NCBI GenBank assembly: GCA_900315265.1
Contig: OMYN01000011.1
Coordinates: 1 to 64,000 of the forward strand
Direction: 5' to 3'
DNA: 64,000 nt
Origin: an uncultured Eubacteriales bacterium
Lineage (GTDB): Bacteria; Bacillota; Clostridia; Lachnospirales; Bianqueaceae
Shown here in pieces: positions 58,083-64,000 of this stretch. The stretch's first letter is position 1. Every line of letters starts with the position of its first letter. A program made the position numbers and the translations under genes. The notes under the pieces were generated by a model. That model worked only from the letters and a program-made list of their open reading frames with translations. It did no database searches and had not been told where the DNA came from.

Positions 58083-60709
58083 GATTCCAATGCCCTCACG
58101 ATCCTGACTAATAGATTGCCCAGCCCCGGGTTGTACCCGCTGCCGGCGAAATAACCGCACAGACCTTCATGGGTCACGATGACCAGAGGAAGCTTTCCGG
58201 CGTCCACATACATGCGCCTTTCCAAAGGTTCCACATTCTCAAAGCCCTTGTCTTCTACGATATGGACCTTTGGGAACATAGCCGCCGCCCTGGCCAAGGT
58301 CGGCTGCTTGAGTGCTTCTTTGGACTGAACGAAAAAGAAGATCCCGGCCTTAAGGCTCTCGAAGTCCTCGCAGTTTTCCATCATTTCATTCAAAATGTGC
58401 TCGGTAGGCTCCCTGCCCTCGTCCAGCCATAAAAGCAGATTGGTCCGCTCTGTAAGAAGCGAAGAGGCCATGACCGGAGGCTGACTGTTGACTGTAAAAT
58501 CATCGATCTGATTATGAGCCAGCATCTCTTTCAGATCGACCGGCCTCTTTTTAAGGACAAGGGAGGTCTCCTGCCCTTTTTCAACGGTAAAGTAATAGGC
58601 GTAAGCATATTGGTGGCCGTTGGGCAGACGGTTGACCGTCAGCAGGCGGTAGCTGCCGGCTTCAACGGCACTTCTGACCGTTTTATCCGCCCGCGGCGCT
58701 TCGATATCGATCCGCCGGTATATACCCTGGTCATCGATCTTACTTACCGTTACGGACTGACGATAGACCCAGTCCTCCCCGCCGGCCGTCAGCTTCAGAT
58801 ACCCTTTCTGGATAGCTTTGACCGGATCTGCGGATACGAAACGCCCTCCCTTAAAGTACTGGGGCTCCGACGTGACCGGATCCAGCCTGGCCGGGATGCC
58901 GAGCGTTCGGCAGACAGCTACAAAAAGGATCTTATAACCGACCGTCCCCGTCAGTCCGCTGCTCAGCGAAGCCGCCGGAGTGTTGTACAGGTCCTTGTAA
59001 TCGATGTCGTAAACGACCTTCAGGTTCTCCCGGATCCAGGTCATGATCTTCTTGGGACTGCGGCGGAAAAGATGCTGCTGCCAAGGAGTGAAAAAGTTCT
59101 GGATATAAGCCCGGTAGGCCGTCAAAGTTTCGTTATAGACACGGGGATTCAGCACATATTTGACGAACACGTCCGGGTCGCAGCCTTTCAGATAGGGCAG
59201 CGAACAGTATAGATGATCTTCCAAAATGCCCCTAGACACGTCGCACAGATCCTTCTTGGTCAGCACTTTCAGCAGCTTTTCCCGCCATATGTCATCTTCA
59301 AAGGCCGCTTCATTGAGGAACTGGTAGATCTCGTTGAAGTTGCCGCCGGCTTCCCTTAAAAGCTCCTGAAGATCCGGTGTCAGTTTTTCAGCTTCCGAGT
59401 TCTTGTAGAAACTGTCTCGGCGGAACTGCCTTATGCTGTCGCCCAGCCGGATACGGCGGTCACGGTCATGTTTTTCATCCTCCGTCTGCCGCGAAGGATT
59501 GACCGGGGCATCCAAAGGTGCCATGAAGTCAAAGGGTATCCACTGGTTTTGAGTAATTGTCTGTGTCTGATCAGCCAGCACCAGGGTCACATCCTTGTTA
59601 TCCCCATCGTCTGCCTGGCCGATCGTGATCAGTTTTTCGGCGGACAGCAGGGGTTTTACATCTTCCGGCTCCTGGTCTTTATCCGTAATGCCGGTCATTT
59701 GGGGATCTGCTTCCGTATAGGCATGAAGATTCAGGCTGCCTTTGCCTACCATGAGGCGGACAGTCCCCTCAGCATCGGTATGGATAACGCAAGCCGGCAT
59801 CATTCCGGCCATATTCAGGATCTCAAAGCGGACGGGTACGTTGGCAGCCGCCTTTCCGTCCGGACCGGTAACATGGACCGTCAGGTGAGTGACACGGGCA
59901 TAATGATCCGTTACGATCTCATAGGCAACGCCCTCTTCCAGATGAAAACGGTCCGCCTTGTCGCCGTACAGAAAAGCCAGATCCCTGTCGTTTTCCGCTC
60001 CGGTGAAGGTACGGGTGACCATGAACATAGACCGGGATGCCGCATTGTTGAACCAGCCTATATCCAATTTCTGCTGAGGTTCGCAGGCCCCGATAAAGTG
60101 CCATCTGCCGTCTGCCAGGACTTCGACCCAGGCATGATTGTCATCGCAGTGGGACCACCAGGGAGCATAGATCTGCCGGGCAGGGATCCCGACGCTGCGA
60201 AGGACATTGACGACAAAGGTCGATTCCTCGCCGCACCGGCCGAAACCGGAACGGTAAACCGTCATGGCCGACTTGGTCCGGTCATCCGCCTGCTGATAGG
60301 TCACATGCTGCTGGCACCAGTAATTGATCTCCAGTACCGCCTGTTCTTCGGACAAATTGCAGACCTTGTCCCACAGCTGGCGGTAAAACAGGCGCCTGCA
60401 TTCCTCCATATCCTCGGTATTGATACGGGGATAAAAGACATAATCGATAAAGGTCTGCTCGTCGATCGAACGGCACCACCAGGCCGTCCGCCGCAGCATC
60501 AAAGCATGCTCGATATAAGGGATCCAGGTCTCTGTCGGATAATTGACCAGGTCCGCGACCGGAAGCGTGGCGTAAAGGTAGGTCATCCACTCACGGATCG
60601 GGCTCTTTAACTTACGGATCTCCACGTCGCAGCGGGCGCCGAATTCATGAAGGCGTTTCGCTCTCTTTTCCCACTTGGCGACCGCGTACTGATAACGTTT
60701 CTCTTCCAT
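58079..60709 (-). CDS. Large transglutaminase-like protein with a second degenerate core and a thioredoxin-like C-terminus
   Basis: An 876-residue protein with no signal peptide or membrane helix. The first transglutaminase core has the Cys in SGFGRCGEES (about residue 159), His in DDNHAWVEV (about 192) and an acidic residue in GACEPQQ. A beta-rich segment follows (~265-380), including an Ig-like VPVRFEI...DAEGTVRL. Residues ~545-620 repeat the core pattern (SGLTGTVGYKILFVAVCRTLGIPARLD) but lack the catalytic Cys. The last ~120 residues look thioredoxin-like without CXXC. The ATG at 60709 overlaps the cutC stop and has GGAAAG 9 nt upstream; an ATG three codons earlier is also possible. Substrate unknown. 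Confidence 0.78.
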   Translation of the reverse strand: MEEKRYQYAVAKWEKRAKRLHEFGARCDVEIRKLKSPIREWMTYLYATLPVADLVNYPTETWIPYIEHALMLRRTAWWCRSIDEQTFIDYVFYPRINTEDMEECRRLFYRQLWDKVCNLSEEQAVLEINYWCQQHVTYQQADDRTKSAMTVYRSGFGRCGEESTFVVNVLRSVGIPARQIYAPWWSHCDDNHAWVEVLADGRWHFIGACEPQQKLDIGWFNNAASRSMFMVTRTFTGAENDRDLAFLYGDKADRFHLEEGVAYEIVTDHYARVTHLTVHVTGPDGKAAANVPVRFEILNMAGMMPACVIHTDAEGTVRLMVGKGSLNLHAYTEADPQMTGITDKDQEPEDVKPLLSAEKLITIGQADDGDNKDVTLVLADQTQTITQNQWIPFDFMAPLDAPVNPSRQTEDEKHDRDRRIRLGDSIRQFRRDSFYKNSEAEKLTPDLQELLREAGGNFNEIYQFLNEAAFEDDIWREKLLKVLTKKDLCDVSRGILEDHLYCSLPYLKGCDPDVFVKYVLNPRVYNETLTAYRAYIQNFFTPWQQHLFRRSPKKIMTWIRENLKVVYDIDYKDLYNTPAASLSSGLTGTVGYKILFVAVCRTLGIPARLDPVTSEPQYFKGGRFVSADPVKAIQKGYLKLTAGGEDWVYRQSVTVSKIDDQGIYRRIDIEAPRADKTVRSAVEAGSYRLLTVNRLPNGHQYAYAYYFTVEKGQETSLVLKKRPVDLKEMLAHNQIDDFTVNSQPPVMASSLLTERTNLLLWLDEGREPTEHILNEMMENCEDFESLKAGIFFFVQSKEALKQPTLARAAAMFPKVHIVEDKGFENVEPLERRMYVDAGKLPLVIVTHEGLCGYFAGSGYNPGLGNLLVRIVRALES

Positions 60710-61470
60710 TACTGCCATCTTTCCAGACCGGCATCCAGAGCCCGGCTGGCCTTTCTTACAAGTGTTTCATCCGTTCTCATCAAGTCGAATTCACTGAAAC
60801 TGTCAAGTCCCATGGGGACCCCTTCTTTACGATATTTCATACCGCTTTCAAGCGTTACCTTGCCGGACATATGAAAACTGGTAAGAGGGATGGTTTCCAG
60901 CATGGCCGAAATGACAGACGCATTGACGCCGGCCCCCGCTAAAATATCCACTTTTCCTTCGGCCCGTCTGACCAGCTCGGCTATCAGATCTTTTCCTTCC
61001 AGGGCTGACTTTTTCTGGCCGCTGGTAAGGATGGTGTCGATGCCAAGTTCTTTACATTCTTCCAGGGTTTTGAAAGGATCTTTGCAGACATCAAAAGCCC
61101 GGTGAAGGGTAACACTCATGTCACCCCTTTGAGCCAGCAGTCTCTTCATTTTGTCGAGGTCCAGGTCTCCTTCCGGAGTCAGGCAGCCGATCACGACACC
61201 GTCGGCCCCTGCCTTTCTGAATTCGGCGACTTCTTCCTCAAGGATGTCCATTTCATAATCCGAGTATAAAAAATCACCGAAACGAGGTCTTAAAAGGACA
61301 TGGACCCTAAGACCGGGCGTCAGTTTCCTTACCTCCCGGTAAAGAGCCAGCGTCGGGGTAGTTCCGCCAACGATCAGATCCTGACACAGCTCCAGCCGGT
61401 CTGCTCCGCCTTTATATGCATTCAAAGCAGATTCAGGGCTGTCGACACAGCATTCCAGAATTCGTTTCAT
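60709..61470 (-). CDS. cutC: CutC family protein
   Basis: A 253-residue TIM-barrel protein starting MKRILECCVDSPESALNAYKGGADRLELC, with VIGCLTPEGDLD and ILTSGQKKSA. It was first named for copper homeostasis in E. coli, a role later questioned; recent work links the family to sugar or lactonase-like chemistry only loosely. First gene of the operon cutC - transglutaminase-like - nnrDE - ung, and next to a LacI regulator. AGAGGAATAAT precedes the ATG. Confidence 0.9.
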   Translation of the reverse strand: MKRILECCVDSPESALNAYKGGADRLELCQDLIVGGTTPTLALYREVRKLTPGLRVHVLLRPRFGDFLYSDYEMDILEEEVAEFRKAGADGVVIGCLTPEGDLDLDKMKRLLAQRGDMSVTLHRAFDVCKDPFKTLEECKELGIDTILTSGQKKSALEGKDLIAELVRRAEGKVDILAGAGVNASVISAMLETIPLTSFHMSGKVTLESGMKYRKEGVPMGLDSFSEFDLMRTDETLVRKASRALDAGLERWQ

Positions 61471-61497
61471 ATTATTCCTCTTAAATGGCCCGGATCA

Positions 61498-61510
61498 TGT
61501 AACCGTTACA
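61498..61510. promoter_or_regulatory. Palindromic operator candidate for the LacI regulator
   Basis: TGTAAC-C-GTTACA is a perfect 13-bp inverted repeat with a C centre. It is about 20-30 nt downstream of the predicted cutC transcription start, a typical repressor position, and next to the divergent LacI-family gene. Confidence 0.55.
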
Positions 61511-61535
61511 ATCCGCGGCTCTCAATATTTTATTT

Positions 61536-61564
61536 ATTTTAAGATTATAAGAATGGAATGTCAA
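61536..61564 (-). promoter_or_regulatory. Promoter of the cutC operon
   Basis: On the minus strand, TTGACA (61564-61559) and TAAAAT (61541-61536) are 17 bp apart. Confidence 0.7.
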
Positions 61565-61640
61565 GCTGAAGAGCTTTTGTGCAAAATGATAACTGAGGCA
61601 TCCGGTTTCTGAAAAATATCATGAAAAAGGAACGTATTAC

Positions 61641-61669
61641 TTGTTATTTTTTGTAAGTAAGGCTATAAT
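61641..61669 (+). promoter_or_regulatory. Promoter of the LacI-family gene
   Basis: TTGTTA (61641-61646) and a perfect TATAAT (61664-61669) are 17 bp apart. The leader to the ATG is about 27 nt. Confidence 0.78.
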
Positions 61670-61702
61670 TTTCAATAAATCTATCAATCCGGAGGTTTCG
61701 CT

Positions 61703-62686
61703 ATGGCAACCATGAAAGAAGTCGCCAAACTGGCGGGTGTATCGGTAGCGACCGTCTCCCGGGTCATCAGTTCTCCCGAAACGGTTCGGAAAACGACGCG
61801 CGATAAAGTTGAAGAAGCTATCAAACAGCTTAATTATAAACCGAATTACCTGGGCCGCACGCTTAGGCTGATGAAGACCAAACGCATCCTGGTACTTTTG
61901 AATACGCTGTCCAATCAGTTTTTCTCACGTGTTATGAAAGGCATAGAAGACAGGGCCCGGGAGGACGGCTATTCCGTCCTGGTCGTCGTTACCCACGGCA
62001 ACCCTGATATCTTCCACCAGTACGCCCAGATGCTGCAGACTCATCAGGTCGACGGTATGATCGTCTGCTCGATCGATGTCCCGGAATCCGACCTGCTGAA
62101 ACTGTCCGCTGAGTTTCCGCTGGTCTGCGCCTGCGAACCGATCCGCAGTAAAAAGATCCCCTCCGTATCCATCAATGATGAACTGGCGGCATACGATGCG
62201 GTCAAGTTCCTGATCCGTCAGGGCAAACAGAACATTGCCCTGTTCGGTGCCGGAAAACTGTATTACAGTTCGGTCCTTCGTGAAAAAGGTTCCATCCGGG
62301 CCATGAAGGAAGCCAGCCTGACCCCCTTCTATATTTCCAAAGAAGGCCTTTCTTATCACGCAGGGGCCCGTGCTGTGGAGGCGCTGCTTGCCGAGAAAAA
62401 TGAACTGCCGGACGCCATCTTCTGCTATTCCGATACCTGTGCCATCGGAGCGATCAGTGCTCTCCACCGCAAAGGCTTTAAGATCCCGGTCGATGTGTCT
62501 GTCATGGGTTTTGATAATACCGCTGTATCGGAAGTATACATTCCTTCCCTTACGACCGTAGCCCAGCCTCAGCATCAGATCGGCTACCAGGCGGCGGACC
62601 TGCTGATCCGCCAGATAAACGGAGCCCCCGATACCATCAAACGTTATGAGCTGCCTCACGAGATCGTCTTCAGGGATTCGATCTGA
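61703..62686 (+). CDS. LacI family transcriptional regulator
   Basis: A 327-residue repressor. The N-terminal helix-turn-helix is TMKEVAKLAGVSVATVSRVI followed by the hinge NYKPNYLGRTLRLMKT, and the periplasmic-binding-like sensor domain ends with the usual TVAQPQHQIGYQAADLLI. It resembles the CytR/PurR group. CCGGAGG precedes the ATG. The divergent cutC operon and the palindrome in its leader are the likely targets; the effector is unknown. Confidence 0.92.
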   Translation: MATMKEVAKLAGVSVATVSRVISSPETVRKTTRDKVEEAIKQLNYKPNYLGRTLRLMKTKRILVLLNTLSNQFFSRVMKGIEDRAREDGYSVLVVVTHGNPDIFHQYAQMLQTHQVDGMIVCSIDVPESDLLKLSAEFPLVCACEPIRSKKIPSVSINDELAAYDAVKFLIRQGKQNIALFGAGKLYYSSVLREKGSIRAMKEASLTPFYISKEGLSYHAGARAVEALLAEKNELPDAIFCYSDTCAIGAISALHRKGFKIPVDVSVMGFDNTAVSEVYIPSLTTVAQPQHQIGYQAADLLIRQINGAPDTIKRYELPHEIVFRDSI

Positions 62687-62718
62687 GATCTTACGTCTGA
62701 CAGCTGCTTTTTGCAAAA

Positions 62719-62770
62719 TAAAACCTCCTGTTCCGACGCTGAAAAGCGCTGCAGAAAAGGAGGTTTTTTT
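62719..62770. terminator. Bidirectional terminator between the LacI gene and metI
   Basis: AAACCTCCT and AGGAGGTTT form the outer stem, with an inner AGCGCT-containing fold, and TTTTTTT follows on the plus strand. It separates convergent genes. Confidence 0.85.
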
Positions 62771-62813
62771 ATGTCTGAAATTACTTACATAAAGCCGGCA
62801 GGCTGGGACCACA

Positions 62814-63524
62814 TCAATTTTTAAGCCGTTTATCCAGTCTGGCTGCCAGCTTGGTGCCGATCTCCTGGAACATGATGACCATCAGGACCAGCAGGATGAC
62901 CGCGCAGATCATGACCAGATATTTATAACGGTAATAGCCGTAGTTGATGGCGATCTTGCCGAGTCCGCCGCCGCCGATGATACCGCTCATGGCCGTATAG
63001 CCAAGGATCGTGGTGATCGCGACCGTGAAATTGGTGACCAGGGACGGAACACTTTCGGGGATCATGACCTTCCAGGTGATCTGGGAGGGAGAAGCACCCA
63101 TGCTCTGCGCTGCTTCAATGACGTTGGGATTGACCTCTCGCAGACTGCTTTCCACCAGACGGGCGATAAAGGGGAAAGAAGCGATGACCAGGGGGACGAT
63201 CGAAGCAACGGTCCCGACGGTCGTTCCTACGATCAAACGAGTCAGAGGCATAACCACGATCATCAGGATCAGAAAGGGAATGGACCGCAGTATATTGATC
63301 AATGTGTTCAGAAAAACCATGAGTCCTCTGGGAAGGGGACGGACACCGTTTTTATCTCCGGTCACCAAGAGGACACCTAAGGGCAGACCGATAATGATGG
63401 CAAAAAGGGTGGACAGAATGGTTACATATAAGGTCTCCCAGATAGCCAGCAAGAACTCACTGCGAAGGATCTTCACTGTCTCATCGATCGTTTCCTGTGA
63501 AAATAAACTGCTTAATAATACCAT
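62814..63524 (-). CDS. metI: Methionine ABC transporter permease
   Basis: A 236-residue permease with five or six helices. The conserved EAA loop is EVNPNVIEAAQSMGASPSQITWKV in parts, and the MetI signature GYTAMSGIIGGGGLG is present. It brings in D- or L-methionine with MetN and a MetQ lipoprotein. Its start shares a TAATG junction with the metN stop; GGAGGAG lies upstream. metQ is not downstream within the window. Confidence 0.93.
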   Translation of the reverse strand: MVLLSSLFSQETIDETVKILRSEFLLAIWETLYVTILSTLFAIIIGLPLGVLLVTGDKNGVRPLPRGLMVFLNTLINILRSIPFLILMIVVMPLTRLIVGTTVGTVASIVPLVIASFPFIARLVESSLREVNPNVIEAAQSMGASPSQITWKVMIPESVPSLVTNFTVAITTILGYTAMSGIIGGGGLGKIAINYGYYRYKYLVMICAVILLVLMVIMFQEIGTKLAARLDKRLKN

Positions 63525-64000
63525 TAGCGGATCTCCTCCACGCGGATTCCTTCATTTTTTCTAAGATAAGTCAAGGCCCGCTGAACGACCTGGTCGTCTC
63601 CCTCGATGCCCAGGATCATGGTACCGTAGGAGCGGCCTCCCAGATTACGGGTAGATGCAAAATCGATACTGGCCGCAATATGCTCTTCGATGGCCATGGT
63701 AGCGATCAAAGGCTTTTCCGTAGCCTGAGCGCCGTTGAAGACAACACGGATCTTATGATCATTACCGCCGATCTCTTCCGTATCCGCAAAGCCTTCGGGA
63801 TAAACCAGACGCTTGGCCGCGCGGGACTTGGGCGATGAGAAGATCTCAGCCACTTCTCCCTCTTCTGCTACCTGTCCTTCGTCCAGGATGGCTACCCGAT
63901 TGCAGATCTCTTCAACGACACTCATCTGATGCGTGATGATGATAACGGTGATGCCCAGCTGATCATGAATGGACCGAATCAGAGACAGGATCTGATGAGT
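63524..64000 (-). CDS. metN: Methionine ABC transporter ATP-binding protein (C-terminal part, cut by window edge)
   Basis: The frame is open to the edge of the window, so about 158 C-terminal residues are seen. They include the H-loop region TVIIITHQMSVVEEICNRVAILDEGQVAEEG and the C-terminal NIL ligand-sensing domain (about the last 75 residues, with IRVVFNGAQATEKPLIATMA). The Walker motifs and the start lie beyond 64000. An internal ATG at 63925 is not the true start. Confidence 0.92.
   Translation of the reverse strand, partial: THQILSLIRSIHDQLGITVIIITHQMSVVEEICNRVAILDEGQVAEEGEVAEIFSSPKSRAAKRLVYPEGFADTEEIGGNDHKIRVVFNGAQATEKPLIATMAIEEHIAASIDFASTRNLGGRSYGTMILGIEGDDQVVQRALTYLRKNEGIRVEEIR

Noticed and set aside
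59468-60610. 380-codon open frame antisense to the transglutaminase-like gene
   Set aside because: Shadow of a well-supported gene; no conserved motif.
63524-63925. Short 133-codon gene as a separate protein
   Set aside because: The frame stays open to the window edge with ABC-ATPase sequence upstream of the ATG, so it is the 3' part of metN.

Overview
The window looks like a chromosomal segment of a low-to-mid GC Firmicute of class Clostridia, most likely Lachnospiraceae. The reasons are gene content (Rex, FeoA-FeoA-FeoB, SepF/YlmH, a radical-SAM DUF512 protein beside Der, KhpA/YlxM/Ffh), strong AGGAGG ribosome binding sites and sigma-A type promoters with 16-18 bp spacers. I cannot name the genus. 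I see no CRISPR array, prophage, insertion sequence or transposase. Almost all genes are on the minus strand; the plus strand carries only nptA-like, queA, an RseC-like gene, a MATE transporter and a LacI regulator.

Layout, left to right. 1-620: tRNA-Pro(GGG) and intergenic DNA, possibly next to an rRNA operon outside the window. 620-8131: Na/Pi cotransporter, LeuB, topoisomerase III, ribosomal protein S21, YajC and Tgt. 8154-11915: a GT2 / GtrA / YfhO cassette of the kind that glycosylates envelope polymers. 12045-15044: feoA-feoA-feoB behind a promoter with an embedded inverted-repeat operator. 15279-17163: QueA and a SleB-type wall hydrolase with a structured leader. 17362-20621: Rex followed by a large protein with two LOTUS (OST-HTH)-like domains, a DUF3825-like region and a Tyr/Arg repeat tail. 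20816-21211: RseC-like protein.

21251-35463 is a run of 15 closely spaced co-oriented genes: lepB, rbgA, rnhB, yraN, pgeF, DUF512, der, plsY, gltX, HlyD-like, TPR lipoprotein, sepF, ylmH, lspA and an rluD-type gene. It links secretion, ribosome assembly, lipid synthesis and division. The lepB product lacks the expected catalytic lysine.

35591-49527 holds the conserved ylxM-ffh-rpsP-khpA-rimM-trmD...rplS block. Here it is split by about 9.4 kb carrying a serine hydrolase, a small membrane protein, a complete oligopeptide ABC transporter (oppABCDF) and a CapA-family protein. Several intrinsic terminator-like hairpins sit inside the block.

49751-64000: a MATE exporter; a UDPGP-family nucleotidyltransferase / kinase / NadK operon; alanine racemase with a MazF-type toxin and no antitoxin; a cutC / transglutaminase-like / NnrDE / ung operon divergent from a LacI regulator, with a palindromic operator; and the left part of a metNI methionine transporter cut by the window edge.

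The best candidates for something not yet described are the Rex-linked double-LOTUS protein, the Lys-less signal peptidase homologue, and the large transglutaminase-like protein with a degenerate second copy of its core.
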